This document shows, in pieces, positions 1-9,500 of a stretch of 64,000 nucleotides of DNA (the stretch's first letter is position 1; the number at the start of each line of letters is the position of its first letter). The position numbers and the translations under genes are program-made. The notes beneath the pieces are model-generated. The model ran no database searches and was not told where the DNA came from. It saw only the letters and a list, made by a program, of their open reading frames with translations. Source of the DNA: Mycoavidus sp. HKI (GTDB lineage Bacteria > Pseudomonadota > Gammaproteobacteria > Burkholderiales > Burkholderiaceae); NCBI RefSeq assembly GCF_020023735.2, contig NZ_CP076444.2, positions 759,501 to 823,500 of the forward strand, read 5' to 3'.

Positions 1-1983
1 CTATACAAATTGCTGCGTGGCGCAATTGCTTTGTCGCCGGGTCGCTATTACGATAAAAATTTGATTGACAAAGCTGAGCAAGAACTTAAGCGCCGTTATC
101 TAACGCGTGGTTACTACGCGGCTGAAGTCACTACTACAGTCACTCCGTTTGAGCGCAACCGAGTCAATATTTTATTCTCCGTCACAGAGGGTCCAGTTGC
201 GCGTATCCGGCAAGTCAATTTCATTGGCAATAAGGCGTTTAAGACCAGCACCTTGCAAGACGAAATGCAACTCTCAACGCCTAACTGGTTCTCCTGGTAC
301 AGCAAAAATGATTTGTATGCGCGTGAAAAACTGGCCAATGATCTTGATAATGTCCGTTCCTACTATCTTGATCGGGGTTATCTGGAATTTAATTTTGAAT
401 CGACGCAAGTCTCAATTTCACCTGACAAAAAAGACATCTATCTGACGTTTAGCTTGCATGAAGGTGAGCCGTACACCATCGCTAATTTTGAACTGAGCGG
501 GGAGTTGCTCGATAAAAAAGAAGAGTTACTTAAGTTGGTCAAAATCCGCTCCGGCGAGCGTTTTTCAGCAGCTAAGCTACAAGCTGCGAGCAAAGCGATC
601 ACTGACAAACTGGGTGAATACGGCTATGCTTTCGCGACGGTTGCCCCGCAGCAGGCGCTTGACCAGCAGCGGCATACGGCAGCGATTAGCTTGCAAGTCA
701 CGCTGGGCCGGCGTGTATATGTGCGGCGCGTGAATGTGATCGGTAATAATCGTACGCGCGATGAAGTGATTCGCCGTGAAATGCGCCAATTTGAGAGCGC
801 TTGGTTCGACGGACAACGGCTAAAGCTGTCGCAAGACCGGATTAACCGCCTGGGCTATTTTACGGATGTTAATGTCGCCATGGCGCCGGTCGAAGGAACC
901 AACGACCAAGTTGATGTTGACGTGAAAGTAGCGGAAAAGCCGACTGGTGCCGTGACCGTGGGCGCAGGATTTTCATCGACAGATAAGGTGGTGCTGTCAG
1001 CAGGGGTGTCGCAAGACAATGTATTTGGTTCTGGCACTAGCCTTGCGGTCAATATAAATACGGCCAAAACGTATCGCACACTTTCTGTCACGCAGGTCGA
1101 TCCTTATTTTACGATCGATGGTATCAAACGGATTACTGAAGCCTATTATCGGACCTATCAGCCGCTTTTATATGGTGGCTCAAGCTTTATGCCGGGCTCA
1201 AATTCAAGTAATTTCACAATCGTCAGTATGGGCGGCAATTTGAAATTTGGTATCCCGTTTTCTGAGTTTGATACAGTTTATCTAGGCGCCGGTTTTGAGC
1301 AGGACCGGATGAAAGCGGATGAAACAGCGCCGAAAGCTTACCGGAACTACATTGATCAATTTGGCCGGGTGGTGAATAATGTGCCGCTGACCATTGGCTG
1401 GTCCCGTGATAGTCGTGATAGCGCCTTGGTGCCAAGTCGTGGTTATTACACGCAGGCAAATGGCGAGCTAGGTACGCCTGCCGGTGACACCCAATATTAC
1501 AAAATCGATTTACAGCAACAATATTATTATTCGTTTGCGCGTGGCTTTGTGCTTGGTTTGAATGGGCAGTTCGGTTATGGGCGGGGGCTTGCTGGCAAAC
1601 CGTATCCGATTTTTAAAAACTACTACGCGGGCGGAATTGGATCAGTACGCAGCTATGAACCTAGTTCGTTGGGTCCTAAAGATGCAGAGAGCGCTGATGC
1701 AATCGGGGGTTCTAAGCTTTTGATTGGCAATATTGAACTGACTTTTCCGTTGCCCAAAACGGGTTACGATCGTACGCTACGTTTATTTACTTTCATTGAC
1801 GGAGGTAATGTGTGGGGTCCGGATCAGAAGATCGCTCTGGGCAGCTTGCGTTATGGCTATGGGCTGGGGATCGCATGGATTTCGCCAGTCGGTCCGTTAA
1901 AATTTAGTTTGGGTTTCCCGCTGACCAAAAAGCTAGGCGATACTTACCAAAAATTTCAATTTCAGCTTGGCACAGCCTTCTGA
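1..1983 (+). CDS. bamA: Outer membrane protein assembly factor BamA (5' end outside window)
   Basis: BamA is the Omp85 core of the BAM complex that folds beta-barrel proteins into the outer membrane. The reading frame is open from base 1, so the true start, signal peptide and first POTRA domain lie upstream; 660 codons remain of a family length near 770-800. The N-terminal 300 or so residues are POTRA repeats, recognisable by motifs such as VNFIGNKAF and VNVIGNNRTRDEVI. The rest is the 16-strand barrel, with a GYYT strand and the conserved G-x-V-R-S-Y loop motif (GIGSVRSYEP). The protein ends in phenylalanine (QFQLGTAF), the usual C-terminal barrel signal. It is followed by skp, lpxD, fabZ, lpxA and lpxB, the standard proteobacterial envelope operon. 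Identification is secure; only the missing 5' end is uncertain. Confidence 0.97.
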   Translation, partial: LYKLLRGAIALSPGRYYDKNLIDKAEQELKRRYLTRGYYAAEVTTTVTPFERNRVNILFSVTEGPVARIRQVNFIGNKAFKTSTLQDEMQLSTPNWFSWYSKNDLYAREKLANDLDNVRSYYLDRGYLEFNFESTQVSISPDKKDIYLTFSLHEGEPYTIANFELSGELLDKKEELLKLVKIRSGERFSAAKLQAASKAITDKLGEYGYAFATVAPQQALDQQRHTAAISLQVTLGRRVYVRRVNVIGNNRTRDEVIRREMRQFESAWFDGQRLKLSQDRINRLGYFTDVNVAMAPVEGTNDQVDVDVKVAEKPTGAVTVGAGFSSTDKVVLSAGVSQDNVFGSGTSLAVNINTAKTYRTLSVTQVDPYFTIDGIKRITEAYYRTYQPLLYGGSSFMPGSNSSNFTIVSMGGNLKFGIPFSEFDTVYLGAGFEQDRMKADETAPKAYRNYIDQFGRVVNNVPLTIGWSRDSRDSALVPSRGYYTQANGELGTPAGDTQYYKIDLQQQYYYSFARGFVLGLNGQFGYGRGLAGKPYPIFKNYYAGGIGSVRSYEPSSLGPKDAESADAIGGSKLLIGNIELTFPLPKTGYDRTLRLFTFIDGGNVWGPDQKIALGSLRYGYGLGIAWISPVGPLKFSLGFPLTKKLGDTYQKFQFQLGTAF

Positions 1984-2029
1984 AGATTCATCTATCAAAA
2001 TATGCAGACACCCAATATAGAGGCGTATC

Positions 2030-2578
2030 GTGTTAAATAATCTATCCAAACAGCGTTATATGTGCTGGTTTGCATGCGCCTTGTTCGCTAGCTCGGCGAA
2101 TGTATGCGCTAGCCCAGCGAATGCGTCTACCCATGAAGTGCATATTGCCGCTGTCAATTCAGATCGCATTCTGCGTGAATCGACACTGGCTAAGGCGGCA
2201 CAAGACAAGCTCAAGCAAGAATTTTTAAAGCGCGATCAGGAACTACAGGCCATCGCCAAGGATTTAAAAACGAAATCTAATAAGCTTGATAAGAATGCAG
2301 CCACTATGTCCGATCTTGAGCGTAAGAAAGCGCAAGCGGAGCTGACGCAACTGGATGCCGACTTTCAGCGTAAGCAACGTGAATTTAGTGAAGATCTCAA
2401 TCAACGCCGTAATGAAGAGTTGGCGGCTGTGCTTGAACGTGCGAATAAAGCGATTAAGCAGATCGCAGAGGCAAAAAATTACGACTTGATTGTGCAAGAA
2501 GCCGTCTACGTGAATCCGCGCATTGATATTACCGATGAGGTGTTAAAAGCGCTGGCTAAACCCAATGGCAGCTTCTGA
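2030..2578 (+). CDS. skp: Periplasmic chaperone Skp/OmpH
   Basis: Skp is a periplasmic holdase that carries unfolded outer membrane proteins to BamA. The 182-residue product starts at GTG, preceded by an AGAGG-like ribosome site. It has a hydrophobic signal segment ([16 protein letters not shown]) and then the OmpH fold: a short beta segment ([10 protein letters not shown]), a long lysine/glutamate-rich coiled coil (about residues 55-140) and a closing strand ([18 protein letters not shown]). An ATG ten codons downstream is a possible alternative start. It lies 46 bp behind bamA and overlaps lpxD by 14 bp, so it is almost certainly co-transcribed with both. Confidence 0.95.
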   Translation: MLNNLSKQRYMCWFACALFASSANVCASPANASTHEVHIAAVNSDRILRESTLAKAAQDKLKQEFLKRDQELQAIAKDLKTKSNKLDKNAATMSDLERKKAQAELTQLDADFQRKQREFSEDLNQRRNEELAAVLERANKAIKQIAEAKNYDLIVQEAVYVNPRIDITDEVLKALAKPNGSF

Positions 2579-3680
2579 GTTGAACATGCAATTGGCTTGC
2601 GACAAGCATAAAGGATTTACCCTCGAGCAACTCGCGCAACGGTTTGGTGGCGAAGTTGTGGGCGATGGCGCTTGCTCTATTCACGGTTTAGCGCCACTTG
2701 ATCGTGCACAGCCGCAGCAGTTGAGCTTTTTGGCTAACCCCAAATATCTCGCTCAGCTTGAAGCGACGCGGGCAGGAGCCGTATTGATCACCTGCGCTGA
2801 CTTATTGAAAGTTAAAAACCGTAGCGCCTGCTCGTTTCTTGTCACACCTAATCCTTATGCCTATTTTGCGCGTGTTGCGCAATGCTTTGCGGCCGCGAGC
2901 ATACCGCAGGTGTTGCCCGGCATCCATGCCAGCGCAGTGATTGACCCTAGCGCGCGAGTGGCGGCTACAGCATCGATCGGACCGCAGGTTGTGATTGAGG
3001 CCAATGCGGTGATTGGTGAGCGCGCGCGTCTTGATGCTCATGCGTATATTGGGCGAGGTGTTACGATCGGCGACGATGTACATTTATTTGCACAGGTTAC
3101 CGTTTATCATGGCTGTACCTTAGGCCCGCGCGTGTTGGTGCATGCCGGCGCTGTCATTGGCGCGGATGGTTTTGGTTTTGCTCCCGATTTTAACGGCGAT
3201 GCTGGAGAGTGGGTCAAAATTCCACAAACCGGCGCTGTCATGATTGGCGAAGATGTTGAGATTGGTGCCAATACCACGATTGACCGTGGCACAATGACTG
3301 ACACCCTAATTGAGGACGGCGTAAAAATTGATAATCTGGTTCAAATTGCCCATAATTGCCGAATTGGCGCTTACACGGTGATTGCTGCTTGTGCGGGCAT
3401 TGCAGGCAGTACGGTGATTGGCCGTCATTGTATGATAGGAGGCGCCGTGGGTATCGCCGGCCATTTGACGTTAGCTGATCGAGTGATCGTTACCGCCAAA
3501 TCCGGTGTTTCAAAATCTTTATCTAAACCTGGCGTTTATACTAGCTCATTTCCTGCCATTGAAAATACTCACTGGAACCGCAATGCTGCTTTGATGCGCA
3601 ATCTCGATAAAATGAATGCGCGCCTCAAGCAGCTTGAAGCTGTTATATTAGCTAGTCAAAATAAGCAGTCATCATTGTGA
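2565..3680 (+). CDS. lpxD: UDP-3-O-acylglucosamine N-acyltransferase LpxD
   Basis: LpxD adds the N-linked 3-hydroxyacyl chain in the third step of lipid A synthesis, using acyl-ACP. The N-terminal 100 residues form the uridine-binding domain (LSFLANPKY near residue 53). A left-handed beta helix of hexapeptide repeats follows from about residue 118 to 310. The motif GADGFGF (near 199) and the probable catalytic histidine H263 in IAHNCRIG are present. A C-terminal helix ([15 protein letters not shown]) closes the protein. At 371 residues it is slightly longer than the E. coli enzyme (341). The start overlaps the end of skp; an in-frame ATG at 2586 is an alternative. It sits in the bamA-lpxB operon. 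Confidence 0.96.
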   Translation: MAASELNMQLACDKHKGFTLEQLAQRFGGEVVGDGACSIHGLAPLDRAQPQQLSFLANPKYLAQLEATRAGAVLITCADLLKVKNRSACSFLVTPNPYAYFARVAQCFAAASIPQVLPGIHASAVIDPSARVAATASIGPQVVIEANAVIGERARLDAHAYIGRGVTIGDDVHLFAQVTVYHGCTLGPRVLVHAGAVIGADGFGFAPDFNGDAGEWVKIPQTGAVMIGEDVEIGANTTIDRGTMTDTLIEDGVKIDNLVQIAHNCRIGAYTVIAACAGIAGSTVIGRHCMIGGAVGIAGHLTLADRVIVTAKSGVSKSLSKPGVYTSSFPAIENTHWNRNAALMRNLDKMNARLKQLEAVILASQNKQSSL

Positions 3681-3710
3681 CTGAAGCAAATCATTCTACG
3701 TAGAAAATCG

Positions 3711-4193
3711 ATGAGTACACAAGACATTAAACTCGATATCCATCGGATCCTTACTTTACTGCCGCATCGCTATCCGATTTTGCTGGTTGATCGAGTACTG
3801 GAGCTTGAACCGCATAAGCGGATTAAAGCGCTGAAAAATGTATCCATTAATGAGCCTTATTTCACGGGTCATTTTCCGGCTTGTCCGGTCATGCCTGGGG
3901 TATTAATACTTGAGGCATTAGCGCAGACCGCAGGGCTTTTAACCTTTGCTGAAGAAGAGTATGACCCCGCTAAGTCGCTTTACTATTTTGTGGGAATTGA
4001 TAACGCGCGCTTTAAACGGCCGGTTGAACCGGGCGATCAGCTGATTTTGAATGTGAGTTTTGAGCGCTATTTGCGTGGGATTTGGAAATTTAGCGCATTT
4101 GCTGAGGTAGATGGCGTTGTGGCGGCTGAAGCGAATTTGATGTGTACGGTTAGACCGGCGCGTCAGAGTGATGCGCAAACATCAAACGTTTAA
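3711..4193 (+). CDS. fabZ: 3-hydroxyacyl-ACP dehydratase FabZ
   Basis: FabZ dehydrates 3-hydroxyacyl-ACP in fatty acid elongation and competes with LpxA/LpxD for that substrate, which explains its place between lpxD and lpxA. The 160-residue protein has a single hotdog fold. The catalytic pair is visible: His54 in [13 protein letters not shown] and Glu68 in [11 protein letters not shown], the same numbering as in the E. coli enzyme. The [11 protein letters not shown] motif lies near residue 19. It starts 30 bp behind lpxD, and its end runs past the region upstream of lpxA, consistent with translational coupling. Confidence 0.97.
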   Translation: MSTQDIKLDIHRILTLLPHRYPILLVDRVLELEPHKRIKALKNVSINEPYFTGHFPACPVMPGVLILEALAQTAGLLTFAEEEYDPAKSLYYFVGIDNARFKRPVEPGDQLILNVSFERYLRGIWKFSAFAEVDGVVAAEANLMCTVRPARQSDAQTSNV

Positions 4194-4212
4194 TAAGACA
4201 ACAACTCAGAGC

Positions 4213-5001
4213 ATGACAAAAATTCATAGCAGTGCAGTGATTGAGCCGGGCGCCGAGCTCGATGAGACAGTCGAGATTGGCCCCTATGCGGTGATTGGCG
4301 CGCACGTAAAAATTGGCGCAGGCACAAAGATCGGTTCCCATAGCGTGCTTGAAGGCCATACTACGCTGGGCAAAGATAACCGGATTGGCCATTATGCCGC
4401 GCTGGGCGGTGCCCCCCAAGATATGAAATACAGAGGTGAGCCAACCCAGCTAGAGATTGGTGACCGCAATACCATTCGTGAATTCGCCACGATTCATACC
4501 GGTACGGTACAAGATACGGGCCTGACTCGCATCGGTGATGACAACTGGATCATGGCTTATGTGCATATCGCACATGACTGTATCGTAGGTAGCCATACTA
4601 TTTTCGCTAGCAATGCGCAAATCGCTGGGCATGTGCAGGTTGGCGATTGGGCTATCCTGGGCGGTATGGCGGGGGTGCACCAATTCGTGCGCATTGGCGC
4701 ACACTCAATGTTAGGCGGCGCTACCGTTTTAATCCAGGATATCCCGCCGTTTATCATGGCCGCGGGCGACAAGGCTAAGCCGCATGGTATCAATCTTGAA
4801 GGCTTGCGCCGGCGAGGCTTTACATCGGCTGCGATTACGACGCTGCGCGCTGCTTATCGGACGCTGTATAAAGCAGGCCTTTCGCTTGAGCAAGCCAAAA
4901 TCCAACTGGCTGAGTTGGCGGCTCAAGCGGACGATGGCAACGCGCATGTGCAGGAACTGCTTAGCTTTATCGCCGACACGCAGCGCGGCATTATCCGCTA
5001 G
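4213..5001 (+). CDS. lpxA: UDP-N-acetylglucosamine O-acyltransferase LpxA
   Basis: LpxA catalyses the first step of lipid A synthesis, transfer of a 3-hydroxyacyl chain from ACP to UDP-GlcNAc in the cytoplasm. I chose the ATG at 4213 over an upstream ATG at 4168 inside fabZ. The downstream start gives 262 residues, the E. coli length, and begins with the family-typical [16 protein letters not shown]. The whole N-terminal two thirds is a hexapeptide-repeat beta helix. The catalytic histidine is in HIAHDC (His118/His121), and the motif [13 protein letters not shown] follows. The C-terminal helical domain has the usual LRRRGF motif. lpxB begins 9 bp later. Confidence 0.97.
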   Translation: MTKIHSSAVIEPGAELDETVEIGPYAVIGAHVKIGAGTKIGSHSVLEGHTTLGKDNRIGHYAALGGAPQDMKYRGEPTQLEIGDRNTIREFATIHTGTVQDTGLTRIGDDNWIMAYVHIAHDCIVGSHTIFASNAQIAGHVQVGDWAILGGMAGVHQFVRIGAHSMLGGATVLIQDIPPFIMAAGDKAKPHGINLEGLRRRGFTSAAITTLRAAYRTLYKAGLSLEQAKIQLAELAAQADDGNAHVQELLSFIADTQRGIIR

Positions 5002-5010
5002 GCAGCAAAG

Positions 5011-6219
5011 GTGCTAAGTACACATCCAACTGGTGATACTGCGCCGGCCAGTTTGGCAATGGTGGCGGGCGAAGCGTCCGGGGATTTACTCGCCGCAGCC
5101 CTTATCCAGCAGCTTACAATCCGTTTACCGGCGGCGAGCATGTACTTCGGCATTGGCGGGCCAAAGATGACTGCGCTCGGCTTTAATGCGCGCTGGCCGA
5201 GTGAAAAATTAGCCGTGCGTGGCTATGTTGAAGCCTTGCGCAATATTCCCGAAATCTTACGTATCCGTAGCGCGTTAAAGCGCCAACTGTTAGCTGCGCC
5301 CCCAACCGTCTTTGTGGGTATCGATGCGCCTGATTTTAATCTCGGCCTTGAAGCACAACTGCGTCGCGCTGGCATTCCCACCGTTCATTTCATTAGCCCA
5401 TCGATTTGGGCGTGGCGCGGCGCCCGCATTAAAAAAATCCAACGGGCCACAGATCTCATGTTGTGCCTATTTCCCTTTGAGCCGGAAATTTACGCGCGCG
5501 CCGGAGTTGCCGCACGCTATGTTGGCCACCCATTAGCGGATGTGATCCCGCTGGTACCTAATCCAGTGGCTGCCCGGTGTCGTCTGGAGTTACCCGTACA
5601 GGGTCCGATCATCGCTGTCTTGCCGGGTAGCCGGCGCTCGGAAATCGCCTTGATTGCGCCCACTTTTTTAGCTGCGATGGCGCTGATGCAAGCCTCTGAA
5701 CCTGGGCTACGGTTTATCTTGCCAGCGGCGTCGGCAGCAATTAGGGCGCAGTTGCAGCCGTTGATTGCCAAGTATCCACAGCTTTCTCTGACGGTGCTTG
5801 AGGGCGACTCGCATAGTGCACTAGAAGCTGCTGATGCCGTGCTGATTGCCAGCGGCACCGCAACCTTAGAAGCCGCCCTATATAAAAAGCCGATGGTGAT
5901 TTCGTATCAAGTCCCTTGGCTGACGGCCCAAATTATGAAAAGGCAAGGTTATTTACCTTATGTTGGGCTGCCTAATATTCTCGCTGGCCGATTTGTGGTA
6001 CCCGAATTGCTGCAGCATCTTGCCACGCCTGATGCACTCGCGCGCGCGATGATGGATCAATTGAATGATCATGCAAATCGCGATAAGCTCAATCAAATTT
6101 TTACGCAAATGCACCACACCTTAAAGTGTGATTCAGCCGCTGTTGCAGCGGATGCGATTGCCGAGTTAATTGAAACTTCACAGCGCCAGGCATCGAAGTT
6201 CGTTTCACCTTTAAAGTAG
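5011..6219 (+). CDS. lpxB: Lipid-A-disaccharide synthase LpxB
   Basis: LpxB is a GT19-family glycosyltransferase that condenses UDP-2,3-diacylglucosamine with lipid X to make the beta-1,6 disaccharide core of lipid A, acting peripherally at the inner membrane. The start is a GTG directly behind lpxA. Diagnostic motifs are [11 protein letters not shown] near residue 17, [19 protein letters not shown], and the C-terminal nucleotide-binding segment [10 protein letters not shown] followed by [11 protein letters not shown]. The 402-residue length is normal for the family. It closes the bamA-lpxB gene set; rnhB follows after 81 bp. Confidence 0.97.
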   Translation: MLSTHPTGDTAPASLAMVAGEASGDLLAAALIQQLTIRLPAASMYFGIGGPKMTALGFNARWPSEKLAVRGYVEALRNIPEILRIRSALKRQLLAAPPTVFVGIDAPDFNLGLEAQLRRAGIPTVHFISPSIWAWRGARIKKIQRATDLMLCLFPFEPEIYARAGVAARYVGHPLADVIPLVPNPVAARCRLELPVQGPIIAVLPGSRRSEIALIAPTFLAAMALMQASEPGLRFILPAASAAIRAQLQPLIAKYPQLSLTVLEGDSHSALEAADAVLIASGTATLEAALYKKPMVISYQVPWLTAQIMKRQGYLPYVGLPNILAGRFVVPELLQHLATPDALARAMMDQLNDHANRDKLNQIFTQMHHTLKCDSAAVAADAIAELIETSQRQASKFVSPLK

Positions 6220-6300
6220 TTTATATCAATCTATTCGGATGTCGCAGCTCAAGTCTTCAATAGCATTAATGAGTGCCAAGCGACACGCCTAAAATTTCGC

Positions 6301-6960
6301 GTGACTGACTTCATGGATCCATCCTTTTCTACCCCTTATAACGTGCTATTAGACGATCCAAGCAGGCTAACCTGCGGCGTTGACGAAGCGGGCCGAGGCC
6401 CGTTAGCTGGCCCAGTGGTCGCGGCGGCGGTGATGCTTGATGCAACACGACCGATTGAGGGCCTCGCTGATTCAAAGACGTTGAGTGCCAAAAAGCGCGC
6501 GCTACTCTTTGATCTGATCTGTGAACGTGCGCTCGCTTTTAGTATTGCGTCGGCCTCAGTGGATGAAATTGATCGCTTAAATATCTTGCACGCAACGATG
6601 CTGGCGATGCAGCGTGCGGTTGAAACACTGCCGGTTACTCCAAGCTTGGCAAAGATTGATGGTAACCGTTGTCCATCCTTAAAGATGCAAGCGCTAGCCA
6701 TTGTGCGTGGCGATGCATTGCTACCAGAAATTTCAGCCGCCTCGATTCTCGCTAAAGTGACACGCGATCGAATGCTGCTTGAATTACATGTCGCTCATCC
6801 CGAATATGGTTTTGATGCACACGCAGGTTATGGCACACCACAACATCTTGCTGCGCTTAAGCAGCATGGTCCCTGTATTCACCATCGCCGCTCATTTGCC
6901 CCGGTGCGCCAAGCACTAGGTGGCGACTCTAGATTGCTTCGTTCGATTCATTCACTATGA
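6301..6960 (+). CDS. rnhB: Ribonuclease HII
   Basis: RNase HII removes ribonucleotides misincorporated in DNA and RNA in RNA/DNA hybrids. The acidic metal site is visible: D28-E29 in [15 protein letters not shown]120 in KIDGNRC and D138 in [18 protein letters not shown]. At 219 residues it is of normal size. The GTG at 6301 is used here; ATG at 6313 is equally plausible because neither has a convincing ribosome site. Location directly after lpxB and before a SpoU methyltransferase matches Burkholderiales genomes. Confidence 0.95.
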   Translation: MTDFMDPSFSTPYNVLLDDPSRLTCGVDEAGRGPLAGPVVAAAVMLDATRPIEGLADSKTLSAKKRALLFDLICERALAFSIASASVDEIDRLNILHATMLAMQRAVETLPVTPSLAKIDGNRCPSLKMQALAIVRGDALLPEISAASILAKVTRDRMLLELHVAHPEYGFDAHAGYGTPQHLAALKQHGPCIHHRRSFAPVRQALGGDSRLLRSIHSL

Positions 6961-6978
6961 TGCGCGTAGACCTACATA

Positions 6979-7779
6979 ATGAAAACCATTACTGCGCGCG
7001 ATAACCCTTTTTTTAAGAGGCTCAAGCAACTCGCCGGCACCCTCACTCGTGAACGCCGGGCCGGCCAAGCTCTTGCTGAAGGGCTGCATTTAGCCAGTAC
7101 CTATCTCGATACGCTAGGACAACCACGTTTCTGTATTATTGCCGAGAGCACGCTGTCTGATCATAAAATGCAGCAAAGCCTGCAGCCAATCATGTCACGC
7201 ATTGAGCCAGCGCGTATGGTGGTGTTATCAGATACGCTCTTTGCACAATTGTCGACGTTAGCGCGAGCAGCGCAGGGTGGCAACGTGATATTTTTGGTTG
7301 ATATCCCGGCCCCTGAATTGCCGCAGAAAATTACCCGTGATTGCATCATTCTTGACGGTGTGCAAGATGCAGGTAACGCCGGCTCTATCTTGCGTAGCGC
7401 CGCTGCCGCCGGCATTCAATATGTATTTTGCGCACCCGGTACGGCGTGTGCCTGGTCTCCTAAAGTACTAAGGGCGGGGATGGGGGCGCATTTTCTACTG
7501 CATATTTTTGAAGGAATTGAGGTAGACCAACTCTTGCCACACCTTGCCGTGCCATTGCTCGTTACAGATTCGCACAACGCCACTTCGATCTACCAGCAGG
7601 ATTTGACCAAACCTTTTGCCTGGATCTGGGGCAACGAAGGTGCTGGCGTCTCTGCGACATGGCGCGAACACGCCGCACACGCGGTCACCATCCCCCAGCC
7701 TGGTGGGATGGAATCCATTAATGTCGCAGCTGCCGCGGCTGTTTGTTTATTCGAGCAATGTCGCCAGCGCAACACTTAG
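6979..7779 (+). CDS. SpoU/TrmH-family rRNA 2'-O-methyltransferase
   Basis: The protein is a 266-residue SPOUT methyltransferase with an N-terminal substrate-binding domain (starting ITARDNPFFKRLKQL, typical of RlmB-like or TsnR-like enzymes) and a C-terminal knotted SAM domain. The three SpoU motifs are clear: DAGNAGSILRSAAAAGI, AWIWGNEGAGVS and IPQPGGMESINVAAAAAV. It presumably methylates a ribose in 23S rRNA; the exact target cannot be read from the sequence. It sits 18 bp behind rnhB and is probably co-transcribed. Confidence 0.92.
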   Translation: MKTITARDNPFFKRLKQLAGTLTRERRAGQALAEGLHLASTYLDTLGQPRFCIIAESTLSDHKMQQSLQPIMSRIEPARMVVLSDTLFAQLSTLARAAQGGNVIFLVDIPAPELPQKITRDCIILDGVQDAGNAGSILRSAAAAGIQYVFCAPGTACAWSPKVLRAGMGAHFLLHIFEGIEVDQLLPHLAVPLLVTDSHNATSIYQQDLTKPFAWIWGNEGAGVSATWREHAAHAVTIPQPGGMESINVAAAAAVCLFEQCRQRNT

Positions 7780-8063
7780 TTGCTTGCACGATTTTCAAAA
7801 GATTGTGCACCCAAATTGTTGCGTAGTAAAAAAATATCAGGGAGAATAGAAGAGGCCATTTCACTATATTATTTTGTTGAATAGGTCTTTCTCTAGCGTG
7901 CGCGCTCATGAGCCGATAATAAGCTCAATACGACTGTAGCCAATGAGCAACATTTCTATGTTTTAAGCCCATTATGGGTGAAAAACTTTGCCCATATTGC
8001 TGCAGGCAAACCGGTGCTCAATATAAGCATTTCGGGAACAATCAAGGTTCGTTCATAACCATG
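7780..8063. other. Intergenic region between the SpoU methyltransferase and the Rpn gene
   Basis: About 280 bp without a convincing gene. A short open stretch from ATG 7974 on the plus strand encodes a CPYCCRQTG zinc-ribbon-like motif and could be a scrap of an IS1-type transposase N-terminus, but it stops after about 37 codons. The region holds no other recognisable signal. Confidence 0.4.
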
Positions 8064-8083
8064 ACGGCAACCGCCGTTTTTTA
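8064..8083 (+). terminator. Short hairpin with T-run just upstream of the Rpn gene
   Basis: A 5-bp stem (ACGGC / GCCGT) with a 4-nt loop is followed by a run of five to six T. It ends 15 bp before the ATG of the Rpn gene, so it either terminates transcription from upstream or lies in that gene's leader. Confidence 0.4.
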
Positions 8084-8098
8084 TTAAAGATCGATCCG

Positions 8099-9019
8099 AT
8101 GAAAAGTTCCTTGTCTATTCCTCATGATGCATTGTTTAAAAAATTTTTATCCAATGTAACCCTTGCTAAAGCTTTTTTAGAAGTTTATTTGCCAACTTCT
8201 GTAAAACAATATTGCGATTTAAACACGCTGCAGATTGCCAATGGCTCGTTTGTAGACGCCCATCTGAGACAACATTTTTCAGATATTGTCTATTCATTGA
8301 AGATTGCTGGCGCCCCTGGATATATTTATGCTGTTATTGAGCACGAGAGCGTTGTAGGTCAATTAATGCCTTTTAAGCTTTTGCGTTATCAAACTGCAAT
8401 CATGCAGCAGCACCTTGAGCAAGGTAATGAATTATTACCTGTAGTAGTGCCTATGCTTTTTTATCGAGGGCGGCGCAGCCCTTATCCGGGGCCGCTAGAT
8501 CTACTGAGTTGTTTTGAAAACCAGGAGCTTGCGGAGAAAATTTTCCTAAAGCCGATTAAGCTCATCGATCTTTCTGTCATTCCAGACGAAGAAATTCAAA
8601 CGCATAAAAGCATTGCTGCGTTTGAACTCCTACAAAAGCACATCCGAACCAGAGATTTGCTACAGTTGGCGCAACCTGTTTTAAAAATACTCAGCACTGA
8701 TCCGCCCCCCGGGGAACTCCTGCATAGCGCGCTAAAATATCTTGTGGAAGGGGGGAAATGTACCAATTACCAGCAGTTCATCCAGTTGGTGACTGAAACT
8801 GCGCCGAACTATCGTGAGGAAATTATGACTCTTGCTCAACAGTTAGAACTCGCAGGTTGGAAAAAAGGCCACCAAGAAGGTGAGCAGGAAGGCGAACGCA
8901 AAAAAACTCTTGAAATTGTGAACAATATGTTAGCTACGGGAATGCAACTCGATAAGATTAAAGAGCTCACAAAGCTTTCTGATCAAGATCTCGCAGCGCT
9001 AACTGAAGTAGCTCAATAG
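8099..9019 (+). CDS. Rpn family recombination-promoting nuclease / putative transposase
   Basis: This 306-residue protein belongs to the Rpn (YhgA-like, transposase_31) family of PD-(D/E)XK nucleases, which promote RecA-independent recombination and are often found as multicopy, mobile-looking genes. The N-terminus (HDALFKKFLSNVTLAKAFLEVYLP) is the family signature. The nuclease core has D in FSDIVYSLKI and E-x-E in AVIEHESV, followed by RYQTAIMQQHL. The C-terminal 70 residues contain a lysine/glutamate-rich GWKKGHQEGEQEGE segment and a helix LDKIKELTKLSDQDLAAL. The stop TAG directly abuts the ATG of the first of two tandem copies of this C-terminal segment. Confidence 0.88.
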   Translation: MKSSLSIPHDALFKKFLSNVTLAKAFLEVYLPTSVKQYCDLNTLQIANGSFVDAHLRQHFSDIVYSLKIAGAPGYIYAVIEHESVVGQLMPFKLLRYQTAIMQQHLEQGNELLPVVVPMLFYRGRRSPYPGPLDLLSCFENQELAEKIFLKPIKLIDLSVIPDEEIQTHKSIAAFELLQKHIRTRDLLQLAQPVLKILSTDPPPGELLHSALKYLVEGGKCTNYQQFIQLVTETAPNYREEIMTLAQQLELAGWKKGHQEGEQEGERKKTLEIVNNMLATGMQLDKIKELTKLSDQDLAALTEVAQ

Positions 9020-9238
9020 ATGATTGAAACCGCGATGAACTTAAGTGAGGAAATTATGACTCTTGCGCAACAGTTAGAACTCGCAGGTTGGAAAAAAGGC
9101 CATCAAGAAGGTGAGCGCAAAAGAACTCTTGAAATTGTGAACAATATGTCAGCTACGGGAATGCAGCTCGATAAGATTAAAGAGCTCACAAAGCTTTCTG
9201 ATCAAGATTTCGCAGAGCTAGCTGAAGTAGCTCAATAG
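9020..9238 (+). CDS. Duplicate C-terminal tail of the Rpn protein, copy 1 (possibly pseudogene)
   Basis: This 72-codon frame starts at the ATG immediately after the Rpn stop codon (TAGATG). From SEEIMTLAQQLELAGWKKGH to LSDQDFAELAEVAQ it nearly repeats the last 70 residues of the Rpn protein, and it lacks the nuclease domain. The nucleotide sequence is highly similar to the parent, so the duplication is recent. It could be translated by stop-start coupling, since GTGAGGAAATTATG-type sequence recurs inside each unit, or it could be inert. No function is assigned. Confidence 0.5.
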   Translation: MIETAMNLSEEIMTLAQQLELAGWKKGHQEGERKRTLEIVNNMSATGMQLDKIKELTKLSDQDFAELAEVAQ

Positions 9239-9496
9239 ATGATTGAAACCGCAATGAACTTAAGTGAGGAAATTATGACTCTTGCTCAACACTTAGAACT
9301 CGAAGGTTGGAAAAAAGGCTGGGAAGAGGGTTGGGATAAAGGCTGGCAGAAGGGCTGGCAAAAAGCTAAACGAGAAACAATTGTTGAAACGGCTAACAAT
9401 ATGTTAGCCGCGGGCATCTTGCAGCCCGGTAAGATTAAAGAGATTATGAAGCTCTCTGATCGAGATTCTGCAGAGTTAATCGGAATGCCTAGGTAA
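9239..9496 (+). CDS. Duplicate C-terminal tail of the Rpn protein, copy 2, with expanded GW repeat
   Basis: This 85-codon frame again begins with an ATG abutting the preceding TAG. It aligns with the Rpn tail but is more diverged than copy 1. The central segment is expanded into a run of GW-x2-GW units (GWKKGWEEGWDKGWQKGWQK), a pattern common at the C-terminus of Rpn/YhgA proteins elsewhere. This copy may be the original end of the ancestral gene, with the upstream unit(s) arising by slippage or unequal exchange. It has no nuclease domain. It ends 4 bp before the convergent ppsR stop codon. Confidence 0.45.
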   Translation: MIETAMNLSEEIMTLAQHLELEGWKKGWEEGWDKGWQKGWQKAKRETIVETANNMLAAGILQPGKIKEIMKLSDRDSAELIGMPR

Positions 9497-9500
9497 GCGC

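Noticed and set aside
7974..8090. Short frame with CPYCCRQTG motif
   Set aside because: Only about 37 codons, overlapping a hairpin; possibly a transposase scrap but not supportable as a gene.
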